NCBI GenBank assembly: GCA_963785125.1 | Contig: CAWATU010000007.1 | Coordinates: 1,860,001-1,924,000 of the forward strand | Direction: 5' to 3' | DNA length: 64,000 bases | Origin: QHXN01 sp963785125 | GTDB taxonomy: Bacteria; Acidobacteriota; Blastocatellia; Pyrinomonadales; Pyrinomonadaceae | In this document: positions 26,335-34,371 of the stretch, in pieces | How positions within the stretch are numbered: position 1 is the stretch's first letter | How the letters are laid out: each line of letters begins with the position of its first letter | Notes under the pieces: model-generated | The model's database searches: none | What the model was told of the DNA's origin: nothing | What the model saw: the letters and a program-made list of their open reading frames with translations, nothing else | Program-made: the position numbers and the translations under genes

Positions 26335-29300
26335 TTAGAAGGTGCGCCCGATGCTGAACCGGAAGACCCTCTTCTCCTCCTGGATAAGCGTGGTTTTCGC
26401 GTTCGGGTTGAAGGCGTAAATGAAGCGGAACGGCACGTTAATCACAGGCATTTGGATGCGCATCTCCAGCCCCAGGCTGGATCGGTAGTCGCCAATTTTC
26501 GAAAAAAGGCTCTGCGAGAGTCGCGCCACCGTGTTCGTCTGCGCCTCGCCGCGCAGGAAGACGGGCTGCACGCCGAAGGGCAGCGTCGTGATCGGGTCGA
26601 GCGGGCCGACGCGCGTCAGCGCCGAAAGCTCCTCCGACGTGATGAGACGGTCGCCCTGGACGACCAGGCCGCCGCTCGCCTGGAGGACGGCGAGCTGCGG
26701 GAAGCGGCGCCTGACCAGTCCGTTCAGACCGCCGGATGCGTTCAGGAACGGCTGGTCGGCGAGGAACTCGGTCGAAAAGGTCTGGTCGCCGCCCGACACA
26801 AGGTTAAAGGCCGAGCCGATGTCGGCGAAGGCCGCCAGCGCCACGGGGCCGAAGATCGGGATGCGGTACTCGAAGTTACCCAGGAGCTGCGTGTCACCGC
26901 CGAGGAAGCGGAACTGGCGGTCGAGCTGGACGGAGTTCGCACCCGAGACGCCCGTGAACGTGCCGATGGCGACGAGCTGCTGCCGCAGCGAGTCGGGGAG
27001 CCCCTCGACGGGGACGAGGGAGCCCGACGGCGCGGCCGAGACCGAGACGTTGCGCGTTGTGGCGTAAACGTCGAGCGGCACGATGGGCGCGATGGAGCGG
27101 ACGTTGTAGCCGCGGATGGTGAACTCGTCGCCGAGGAAGAAGCGCTCGTAGATGGGCACCCCGTTGATGAAGGAGAGCGAGTTCGTCTGCGCCTCGGCGA
27201 TCTTCGAGGTGAGACCGAAGCTGCGGACGTGGCCGGCGACGATGCGGAAGCCGAAGACCTCGGGCTTCTCCGAGCGCTTGCGGCGCACGGCGCGGAAGCT
27301 CGTGAACGAGAGCGTCGGCTGGATGGTGCGCACGTCGCCGAGCAGGCCCGCCACCGCGAGCGAGGCCGCGAACTGGGAGCCCTGCGTCGGGTCGATGGTG
27401 CCGTTGCGCGTGTCGTAGACGAACGAGGGCGTGATGCGGCTCGTCGCGATGTCGGACTGCTCGAAGATAATCGGGATGAGGGTGTTCGGGTTGTTCTGCT
27501 CGTTGATCGGCGGCTCCTCAATGGAGGAGGTCGAGAAGGCGTAAGAGAGGCCGATGCGCGAGGCGCGCGAGATTTCGACGAAGCGGCGGCTGCGCGGGCG
27601 CCAGAACTCGGAGAGCGGCGAGGTCGCGTAGATGCTCCCGCCCGTCGTCTTCTGCGTGAAGAGGTTCTCCTCGTCGGCCGTCAGGAAGCTCGTCACGTCG
27701 CCGAAGGCGCCGCCGATGGCTGCTTGGTTCTGCGAGAGGAATGTGCCCTCGCCGAAGAACTTCTGCGACTGTGTGTAGAGCGAGAAGCCGATTGAGATGG
27801 GGCGGTCTTTGACGTAGGGCTCGGTGAACGAGAAGAGAATCGACTTCTGCCGGTTGCCGAAGGCGAACTGGAACGAGAGCGACTCGCCGCGGCCGAGCAG
27901 GTTGTTCGTCGAGTAGTCGAGTCCGAAGAACGAGCCGCCGATGCCGGAGACGCCGCCGTTGAAGGCGATCTGGTTGCGGCCACGCTCCGAGACGCGCAGG
28001 TTGATATCGACCTCGCCCTTCTCCTCGTCGGGCCGCAGCTCCGCGTCCTTCTCCTTGTCGATGGGGTCGAAGAAGCCGAGCTGGTTCAGCTTGAGAACCG
28101 AGAACTCCCACAACTGCCGGTCGAAGATGTCGCCCTCGTTGACCGCCACCTCGCGGCGCAACACGTTGTCGCGCGTGTAGGTGTTGCCGAGGAACTCCAG
28201 ACGGCGGAGCGTGAACTGCTTGCCCTCGTTGATGGTGATGGTGAAGTCGGCGATGCCTTCCTCGGGCTTCTGCGGGTTGGGCTTGAACTCGGGCGTGATG
28301 TCGGGCTCGTACTGGATGAAGCCCGAGCGGCCGTAGAGGTTCTTCAGGTCTTCGTAGACGGCCTTTCCGATGCGCTGGCCGTTGGCGATCTCGCCCGCCC
28401 TGAGCCCGATGACCTGCCGAATCAGCTCCTCCGAATAGATGGAGTTGCCCTCAATCTTAATCTCGCCGAGGCGATAGAGCTTGCCCTCGGTGACGGGGAT
28501 CGTGACGCGCAGCCCCTCGTCCGTGGACGAGATGATCGGGAGCGGCAGGATGGGGAAGCCCGTGCGCTTCGGCCCCAGTCCCTCAACCCGCGGCTCGCCC
28601 GTGCGCGCTTCGAGGTAGCCCTTCGAGCGCATGTAATCGACGACGTTCTTGCGCAGGTCGTAGTCGAGCTTCTCCAGGTGGAGGATGTCCTGACCGCGGA
28701 AGCGCGACATCAGGCCCGCCTCTTTGACGAGCTTCATGGCGCTGCGCAGCTCGCCGTCGGAGAAGTGCTGGTTGCCCTCGAACTGGATGTCCACGACGCG
28801 GACGCGGTCGCCCTCGTCCACGTTGAAGGTGAGCGCGATGGAGGTCGCCGAGACCTCCTCGGTCTCAGGGTTGATGACCGCGTTCGGGTGGCCGTGCTGA
28901 GAGAGCAGCTCCTTGATGACGCGCCGCGCGTTGTTGACCTTGACGGGGTCGAAGGTCTGCTCGCGGGCGATGCCGACGCGCTGCTCGCGGAACTCCTTGA
29001 GCACGTCGGCCTCGCCGATGCTCTTGAGACCCTTGAAGGTCAGCTCGCGGATGACGGGCAGCTCCACCACATCGAAGATGACGACCTTGCCGCCGCGCGG
29101 GCCGTCGGTGGTGGAGACGCGCACCTTAGTCTTGTCGAAGAAGGGCAGGTTGAGGAGCGCCTGATAGTCGCGCTGAATCTGCGCCTCGTTGTAGGTATCG
29201 CCGGGGCGGGTCTGGATGTGGTAGAGGATGTCCTCGTCGCGCAGGCGGCGGTTCCCCTCGACCTCGACGGACTCGACGAGGACGCGCTGGGCTTGAGCGG

Positions 29301-29412
29301 GCGTCGCGGGTGCCGGCTCCTGCGCGCTTGCCAGCGGCGGCGCCGTGTTGAGGAGCATGAGGCAGGCCACGAAGGCCGCCACGCGATGAGTCCAGGGCGC
29401 GCGAATTCGCAT
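26335..29412 (-). CDS. bamA: BamA outer-membrane protein assembly factor
   Basis: 1025 residues. Signal peptide (about 1-30), then consecutive POTRA domains (about 45-450; VLVESVEVEGNRRLRDEDIL, IRELTFKGLKSIGEADVLKE, VVDIQFEGNQHFSDGELRS, KLYRLGEIKIEGNSIYSEEL, FTLRRLEFLGNTYTRDNVLR), i.e. five. A 16-strand Omp85 barrel follows, with the lid-loop motif FFLGDEFTIRGY (V/IRGF class) near residue 755 and the C-terminal strand ending FRFSIGRTF. It inserts beta-barrel proteins into the outer membrane. It is longer than proteobacterial BamA (about 800), mainly in barrel loops. First gene of the envelope operon. Confidence 0.95.
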   Translation of the reverse strand: MRIRAPWTHRVAAFVACLMLLNTAPPLASAQEPAPATPAQAQRVLVESVEVEGNRRLRDEDILYHIQTRPGDTYNEAQIQRDYQALLNLPFFDKTKVRVSTTDGPRGGKVVIFDVVELPVIRELTFKGLKSIGEADVLKEFREQRVGIAREQTFDPVKVNNARRVIKELLSQHGHPNAVINPETEEVSATSIALTFNVDEGDRVRVVDIQFEGNQHFSDGELRSAMKLVKEAGLMSRFRGQDILHLEKLDYDLRKNVVDYMRSKGYLEARTGEPRVEGLGPKRTGFPILPLPIISSTDEGLRVTIPVTEGKLYRLGEIKIEGNSIYSEELIRQVIGLRAGEIANGQRIGKAVYEDLKNLYGRSGFIQYEPDITPEFKPNPQKPEEGIADFTITINEGKQFTLRRLEFLGNTYTRDNVLRREVAVNEGDIFDRQLWEFSVLKLNQLGFFDPIDKEKDAELRPDEEKGEVDINLRVSERGRNQIAFNGGVSGIGGSFFGLDYSTNNLLGRGESLSFQFAFGNRQKSILFSFTEPYVKDRPISIGFSLYTQSQKFFGEGTFLSQNQAAIGGAFGDVTSFLTADEENLFTQKTTGGSIYATSPLSEFWRPRSRRFVEISRASRIGLSYAFSTSSIEEPPINEQNNPNTLIPIIFEQSDIATSRITPSFVYDTRNGTIDPTQGSQFAASLAVAGLLGDVRTIQPTLSFTSFRAVRRKRSEKPEVFGFRIVAGHVRSFGLTSKIAEAQTNSLSFINGVPIYERFFLGDEFTIRGYNVRSIAPIVPLDVYATTRNVSVSAAPSGSLVPVEGLPDSLRQQLVAIGTFTGVSGANSVQLDRQFRFLGGDTQLLGNFEYRIPIFGPVALAAFADIGSAFNLVSGGDQTFSTEFLADQPFLNASGGLNGLVRRRFPQLAVLQASGGLVVQGDRLITSEELSALTRVGPLDPITTLPFGVQPVFLRGEAQTNTVARLSQSLFSKIGDYRSSLGLEMRIQMPVINVPFRFIYAFNPNAKTTLIQEEKRVFRFSIGRTF

Positions 29413-29617
29413 AAAATTAGTTTTTCGCCTCTTGAAATGCGGTCGAATGAATTCGGGAGACTTTAATAGGGAAAAATCTTTTCGAGAATTTTTTCCGCCC
29501 GGAACGGCACAGACGTGCGCGGCTCCGGCTCAGGCGTCAGGGTTTAGAACAGGCCCAACTTTGATTCACCCCGCGCGCCCAACCGTTGCCAGCCGCACGA
29601 CTCCCGCAAAGTGGCGC

Positions 29618-29626
29618 ATTATAGCA
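29618..29626 (-). promoter_or_regulatory. Extended -10 promoter for the bamA operon
   Basis: On the minus strand TGCTATAAT (29626-29618), a consensus extended -10, about 200 bp before the bamA ATG. No good -35 is visible, as expected for this class. It overlaps the start of the palindrome behind clpC. Confidence 0.55.
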
Positions 29627-29710
29627 AGGCGAAAGGCAAAAGGCGAAAGGCGAAAGGGAGGAATCGGCCTCCCTTTCGCCTTCAGCCTTGCGTCTTTCGC
29701 CTTCGCTTTT
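29626..29710. repeat. Heptamer palindrome (AAGGCGA) behind clpC
   Basis: Left arm 29626-29661 is five AAGGCGA-like 7-mers; right arm 29668-29710 is the imperfect complement and ends cgctttt at the clpC stop. It could terminate clpC but also lies across the bamA promoter region. The rest of the spacer down to bamA (29413-29617) shows nothing else recognisable. Confidence 0.85.
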
Positions 29711-32090
29711 AATGAATTAGCAGCGCGTCGCCGGGCTCCTCGACGGTGGTCGGGCGATAAGAGAGTACGTTGCCCTCGGGGAAGACCTCGACGACCGTGG
29801 CGCCGTCCAGAGAGCCCTGAATGAGCGCCTCGGAGAGCGGGTCTTCGACGTACTTCTGGAGCGCGCGACGGAGCGGGCGCGCGCCGTAGGTGCGGTCGCC
29901 GCAGGTCTTCTCGACGATCCAGCGCTTGGCCTCGACCGTGAGCCGGACTTCGAGGCCGCGGCGGGCCAGCGTCTTGTTCAACTGATCGACCTGAAGGCCG
30001 ACGATCTCAAGCAGCTCGTCGTCGAGGAGCTGATCGAAGATGATGATCTCGTCGAGGCGATTGATGAACTCGGGGTTGAAGGTGTGACGCACCTCGTTCA
30101 TCACCATCTCTTCCATCTTCTCGCGCGAGGCGTCGGGGCTGGCCTGGAAGCCCATCGCGCCCTTCTTCTGGATGTAGCGCGCCCCGATGTTCGAGGTCAT
30201 GATGATGATGGCGTTCTTGAAATCGACCGTGTTGCCCAAAGCGTCCGTCAGGATGCCGTCCTCGAAGACTTGCAGCAGCACGTTGAAGATGTCGGGGTGC
30301 GCCTTCTCGATCTCGTCGAAGAGAAGCACTGCATAAGGCGAACGCTTGATGCGCTCGGTCAACTGCCCGCCCTCCTCGTGGCCGACGTAGCCCGGAGGGC
30401 TCCCGATGAGCTTCGAGACCGAGTGCTTCTCCATGAACTCCGACATGTCGAAGCGGATCATCGAGCGCTCGGAACCGAAGAGGAACTCTGCAAGACTGCG
30501 CGCGACCTCGGTCTTGCCGACGCCCGTGGGGCCTAAGAAGAGGAACGAGCCGACGGGGCGGTTCGGGTTCTTCAGCCCCGCGCGCGAGCGGCGGATGGAG
30601 CGCGCGAGCGCGGAGATGGCCGGGCGCTGTGCGATGACGCGGCCCTTCAACTCCTCCTCTGTGCGCAGAAGCTTCTGCGTCTCCTCCTCCTTGAGCGAGG
30701 TGATGGGAATGCCCGTCCAGCGCGCGATGACATCCTCGATGTCGTCCTTGGTGACCTCGACCGACATGATGAGGTCGTCCTCTTCGACGAGCGGCGAGGA
30801 GCTGAGCGCCGGGCGATAGAAGCCGCCCGTGCCCGTCGAACGGTCGCGCTCGTCGTAGAAGTTGTCGCGCGGCGGGGCGTCGCGGCGGGCGCGGAGCTTG
30901 ACGCGCGCGCCGGCCTCGTCGATCACGTCGATGGCCTTGTCGGGAAGGAAGCGGTCGGGGATGTAGCGGTTCGACTGGTAGACGGCGGCCTCGATGGCGT
31001 CGTCCGTGTAGCGCACCTGATGGAACGCTTCATAGCGCTCGCGCACGCCGTCGAGGATGGAGACGGCCTCTTCTTCACTCGGCGGCGGAACCTTGACGGC
31101 CTGGAAGCGACGTTCAAGCGACCGGTCTTTCTCGATGGACTTGCGGAACTCGGCGGGCGTCGTGGCGCCGATGCACTGAATCTCTCCGCGCGAGAGCGCA
31201 GGCTTCAAGATGTTCGCGGCGTCGAGCGACCCTTCGGCGGAGCCGGCTCCGACGAGCGTGTGCAGCTCGTCGATGAAGACGACGTACTGCGGGTTCTCGA
31301 CCAGCTCGCGCATAATCTGTTTGAGGCGCTCCTCGAACTGCCCGCGGTACTTCGTGCCCGCAACGATGAGCGAAAGGTCGAGCGAGAGGATGCGCTTGTT
31401 CTCAAGGAATGAGGGCACCTCGCCGCGGACGATGCGCTGCGCGAGACCTTCGACAATCGCGGTCTTGCCGACGCCGGGCTCGCCGATGAGCACGGGGTTG
31501 TTCTTCGTGCGGCGGCAGAGTATCTGGACGACGCGCTCAATCTCGGCCTCGCGGCCGACGAGCGGGTCGAGCTTGTCGTTGGCGGCATCTTCCGTCAGGT
31601 CGCGCGAGAACTCGGCGAGGTGCGGCGTCTCCTTCTTCTGCGCCGCGCGCGGGTCGTTGCCCGACTGGCGCGAGACCTCCTCGCGCACCGCGTTCAGGCG
31701 CAGGCCGCGCTCGTAGAGAATCTCGGCGGCCATCGAGCGCTCCTCGCGCAGCAGGCCCAAAAGCAGATGCTCCGTCCCGATGTGCCGGTGTTGCAGGCGG
31801 TCGCTCTCTTCGTGCGCGAAGGCGAGCACACGCTTGGTCTCCGGGGCGAGGGGCAACTCAACCGAGGTGGAAATCTTCTCGCGCAGGGGCGCCCGTCCCT
31901 CGATCTCCTTGCGGATGGCTTCGAGGGAGGTTTGCGCACGCGCGAGGAAGCGCGCCGTCAGCGTCTTGTCCTCGCGCATCAGGCCCAGCAGAAGGTGCTC
32001 GGGCTCGATGGCGGGGGCGCCGAACTGGGAGGCTTCGTACCGTGCGAAGAAGATAACTCTCCGCGCCTTTTCCGTGTATCGCTCAAACAT
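29709..32090 (-). CDS. clpC: ClpC-type AAA+ chaperone, ATP-binding subunit of Clp protease
   Basis: 793 residues from the ATG at 32090 (MFERYTEKARRVIFFARYEA, the standard ClpC start; the frame is open further up but without homology). Two N-terminal repeats (about 1-145, LLLGLMRE and LLLGLLREE), D1 with GEPGVGKTAIVEG and FIDELHTLVGAG, a short M-domain, and D2 with GPTGVGKTEVARSLAE and LLFDEIEKAHPDIFNVLLQ. It unfolds substrates for ClpP. The M-domain region carries an unusual Arg/Asp/Tyr-rich stretch (RRDAPPRDNFYDERDRSTG). Expressed from its own strong promoter. Confidence 0.94.
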   Translation of the reverse strand: MFERYTEKARRVIFFARYEASQFGAPAIEPEHLLLGLMREDKTLTARFLARAQTSLEAIRKEIEGRAPLREKISTSVELPLAPETKRVLAFAHEESDRLQHRHIGTEHLLLGLLREERSMAAEILYERGLRLNAVREEVSRQSGNDPRAAQKKETPHLAEFSRDLTEDAANDKLDPLVGREAEIERVVQILCRRTKNNPVLIGEPGVGKTAIVEGLAQRIVRGEVPSFLENKRILSLDLSLIVAGTKYRGQFEERLKQIMRELVENPQYVVFIDELHTLVGAGSAEGSLDAANILKPALSRGEIQCIGATTPAEFRKSIEKDRSLERRFQAVKVPPPSEEEAVSILDGVRERYEAFHQVRYTDDAIEAAVYQSNRYIPDRFLPDKAIDVIDEAGARVKLRARRDAPPRDNFYDERDRSTGTGGFYRPALSSSPLVEEDDLIMSVEVTKDDIEDVIARWTGIPITSLKEEETQKLLRTEEELKGRVIAQRPAISALARSIRRSRAGLKNPNRPVGSFLFLGPTGVGKTEVARSLAEFLFGSERSMIRFDMSEFMEKHSVSKLIGSPPGYVGHEEGGQLTERIKRSPYAVLLFDEIEKAHPDIFNVLLQVFEDGILTDALGNTVDFKNAIIIMTSNIGARYIQKKGAMGFQASPDASREKMEEMVMNEVRHTFNPEFINRLDEIIIFDQLLDDELLEIVGLQVDQLNKTLARRGLEVRLTVEAKRWIVEKTCGDRTYGARPLRRALQKYVEDPLSEALIQGSLDGATVVEVFPEGNVLSYRPTTVEEPGDALLIH

Positions 32091-32184
32091 AAAAGGCTGT
32101 TTCCGACCGGCAGTAAGGGACGTTCCAAAGGGTTCCGGCGTGTCTGAAAATATCGGGAGAACCACCGCAGGGCACCCGCCACGC

Positions 32185-32213
32185 ATTATAACTGAAAGCG
32201 GGGGCGATGTCAG
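32185..32213 (-). promoter_or_regulatory. Predicted promoter of clpC
   Basis: Minus strand: CTGACA (32213-32208), 17-bp spacer, TATAAT (32190-32185). Ten or more consensus positions and ideal spacing, about 95 bp upstream of the ATG. No CtsR-like tandem heptads were seen. Confidence 0.65.
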
Positions 32214-32280
32214 ATTAAAAGTCCGACGTGCGCATTCTGGAGTATGAAGTCAATACAACACTACTCTCAGACTGCTTTTT

Positions 32281-32991
32281 TTATCCTCCGGCCCCAGCCT
32301 CCTCAAGTCGTCCTTCCCGCAGCACGAGGCGGCGGTCGCAGAGGCTTGCGAGGCTTTCGTTGTGCGTGGCGAGGAGGACGCAGGCGCGCGCCTCGCGGCA
32401 GAGGGAGATGAGGAGCCGGCCGACCTCCGCGCCCGTGCGCGCGTCGAGATTGCCCGTGGGCTCGTCGGCGAGGACGAGCCGGGGCCGCGCGACGAGGGCG
32501 CGGGCGACGGCCACGCGCTGCTGCTCGCCGCCCGAGAGTTCGCCGGCCGCATGTGTCAGACGCGCTCCGAGTCCTACCTTCTCTAACAACGCGCGCGCGC
32601 GGGTCAGGGCTTCGCGCCGACTCTCGCGCGCGACGAGCAGCGGCAGCGCGACGTTCTCCTCCGCCGAGAGGTCTGCGAGCAGATGGTGGAACTGGAAGAC
32701 GAACCCGACCTCACGCCCGCGCCAGCGCACGAGTGCCGAGAGGGGCGCACGCGTCACGTCGAACTCACCCAGACGCACGCTCCCGGCGTCCGCCGCCTCA
32801 AGCCCGCCGAGGACGTGCAGCAGCGTCGTCTTCCCAGACCCCGAAGCGCCCACGACCGCCGCCGCCTCGCCCGCGCTTAATCTCAAAGAGCTGCCGCGCA
32901 GAACCTCCAGCACTCCACCCGACGGCTCCCGAAAAGATTTGCGGACGCCTTTGGCGACAAGCTCAAAGCTATTTGAAATCTCAAAGCTCAA
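32281..32991 (-). CDS. lolD: LolD-like ABC transporter ATP-binding protein
   Basis: About 236 residues from a TTG at 32991. Walker A VVGASGSGKTTLLH, Q-loop FVFQFHHLLADLSAEENV, signature ELSGGEQQRVAVARAL, Walker B LVLADEPTGNLD, H-loop ATHNE. The FQFHHLL variant is typical of LolD. With the LolE-type permease it would extract lipoproteins from the inner membrane. There is no ATG: the TTG follows AGGA by 8 nt, 12 bp after the permease stop. The first residues (LSFEISNSFEL) are encoded by a degenerate heptamer repeat, so the true N-terminus is uncertain. Confidence 0.87.
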   Translation of the reverse strand: MSFEISNSFELVAKGVRKSFREPSGGVLEVLRGSSLRLSAGEAAAVVGASGSGKTTLLHVLGGLEAADAGSVRLGEFDVTRAPLSALVRWRGREVGFVFQFHHLLADLSAEENVALPLLVARESRREALTRARALLEKVGLGARLTHAAGELSGGEQQRVAVARALVARPRLVLADEPTGNLDARTGAEVGRLLISLCREARACVLLATHNESLASLCDRRLVLREGRLEEAGAGG

Positions 32992-33000
32992 ATTTGAAGT
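32961..33000. repeat. Single-arm heptamer repeat at the lolE-lolD junction
   Basis: AT-rich 7-bp steps gctcaaa-gctattt-gaaatct-caaagct-caaattt without an inverted partner. It spans the gene junction and the apparent lolD N-terminus. Confidence 0.6.
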
Positions 33001-33002
33001 TC

Positions 33003-34250
33003 CTACTCGTACCTCAAGACCTCGGCCGGGCGGACGCGCGCGGCCTGCCAGGCGGGGTAGAGCGTGGCGAGGAGGCTGACGGCGAAGGCTGCGAGCGCGG
33101 CCGTCAGCACGTCCGAGGCGTGCGGGTGGAGCGGCACGGCGCTCAGAGAGTAGACATCGGGCGGAAGGCGCACGAGTTGGAAGCGTTCGGCGACCCAGCA
33201 GGCCGCGAGGCCGAGCGCAACGCCCGCGAGCGCGCCGACGGCGCCGATGACGGCGCCCTCGATCATGAAGAGCAGCGTGACGGAAGGGGCCCGCGCACCG
33301 ACGGTCGAGAGCACGGCGATGTCCGCGCGGCGCTCGACGACGACGAGCGCGAGCGTGGTCGTGATGTTGAGCGCGGCGACGACGGTGATGAGCATAATGA
33401 TGAGCGCGACCGTTCTCCTCTCCAGCGCCAGCGCCTCGAAGAGCGGCCGGTTCGCCTCGCGCCAGTCCACGGTCGTCCACGTCGGCCCCAGCGCCTCGCG
33501 CACGCGCCGCGCGATTGCGGCCGACTCATCCAAGTCTTTGGCCTCGATGCTGACGGCGAACGCAGGCGACCTGCCGCCCCCCCCGGCGCGCGCGACCGAC
33601 TCTAAAGAGAGATAGGCCCACGCCGAGTCGTATTCGAACAGCCCCGAGCGGAACAGCCCGACGACGCGCACGCGCAGCGCGTCGGGCGCCCCCGAAGGCG
33701 ACTTCGACGCGGCAGAGCCCGCCGTCAAGACAAGACCCTCGTCGCCGAGCATCGTCAGCCCCGCGCGCGCCGCCAACTCTTCGCCGAGCACGACGGGCAC
33801 GGGCTCGTCCCCAACGCCGGGAGTTTGAAAGAGTTCTTCGAGCGAGCCTCTCGTCAGCGTCGCGCGGACAGCTTCGAGCGCGCGCGGCGAGCCTTCGTCG
33901 AGTCCGCGCAGGAGCGCGTAGGTCGCGCCGTCCGCGCCATTGAGGAGCGCGCCCTCGTAGGTTGTCGGCTGCGCGTCGGCGACGCCCTCGATGGCGCGCG
34001 CACGCAAGGCCGCGGCGCGCGCTTCGTCTACACCGGCGCCCCCCTCGCGGCTCAGGGTGACGTGCGCCGTGCCCCGCAGGATTTTGGCTTGCAGCTCGTC
34101 GCGGAAGCCGTTCGCCAGCGCCGTCGCCACGATGAGGGCTGCCACCCCGCACGCGATCCCGACCACGGCCGCGCCCGCAGTCCAACGCGCCACGCGGCGC
34201 CCACGCCGTGCGCGCAGGTACCTCAACGCGAGAAAGAGTTCGAAGGGCAT
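33003..34250 (-). CDS. LolC/LolE-family ABC transporter permease
   Basis: 415 residues. It opens MPFELFLALRYLRARRGRR, the usual LolC/E start, then TM1 (about 24-46), a large periplasmic MacB-like domain (about 50-255), and three C-terminal helices (FtsX domain: VALIIMLITVVAALNITTTL; LFMIEGAVIGAVGALAGVALG; VLTAALAAFAVSLLATLYPAWQAARVRPAEVLRYE). It moves lipoproteins or a related substrate with LolD. Only one permease is encoded here, so it may work as a homodimer. Confidence 0.88.
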   Translation of the reverse strand: MPFELFLALRYLRARRGRRVARWTAGAAVVGIACGVAALIVATALANGFRDELQAKILRGTAHVTLSREGGAGVDEARAAALRARAIEGVADAQPTTYEGALLNGADGATYALLRGLDEGSPRALEAVRATLTRGSLEELFQTPGVGDEPVPVVLGEELAARAGLTMLGDEGLVLTAGSAASKSPSGAPDALRVRVVGLFRSGLFEYDSAWAYLSLESVARAGGGGRSPAFAVSIEAKDLDESAAIARRVREALGPTWTTVDWREANRPLFEALALERRTVALIIMLITVVAALNITTTLALVVVERRADIAVLSTVGARAPSVTLLFMIEGAVIGAVGALAGVALGLAACWVAERFQLVRLPPDVYSLSAVPLHPHASDVLTAALAAFAVSLLATLYPAWQAARVRPAEVLRYE

Positions 34251-34256
34251 GGGGGA

Positions 34257-34371
34257 AGCAGTAGACAGTAGTCAGCAGTCAGTAGAAAACCCTCTCCTGT
34301 GAGAGGTCAGAATATCAGCGCGGGCGGGGTGACGCGAAGCGGCTACTGTCTACTGACTACTATCTACTTTT
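34257..34371. repeat. Heptamer palindrome (ACAGTAG/TCAGCAG) between lolE and the glycosyltransferase
   Basis: Left arm 34257-34289 and right arm 34343-34371 flank a unique centre containing a small hairpin (cctctcctgtgagagg). The right arm provides the TAG stop of the glycosyltransferase (34364-34366). Read on the minus strand its centre starts ccgcttcgcgt, like the elements at 24891 and 37309. Confidence 0.87.

Noticed and set aside
32187..32280. CtsR/HrcA-type operator in front of clpC
   Set aside because: No tandem heptad (GGTCAAA-type) or CIRCE inverted repeat is visible; only a sigma-70-type promoter.
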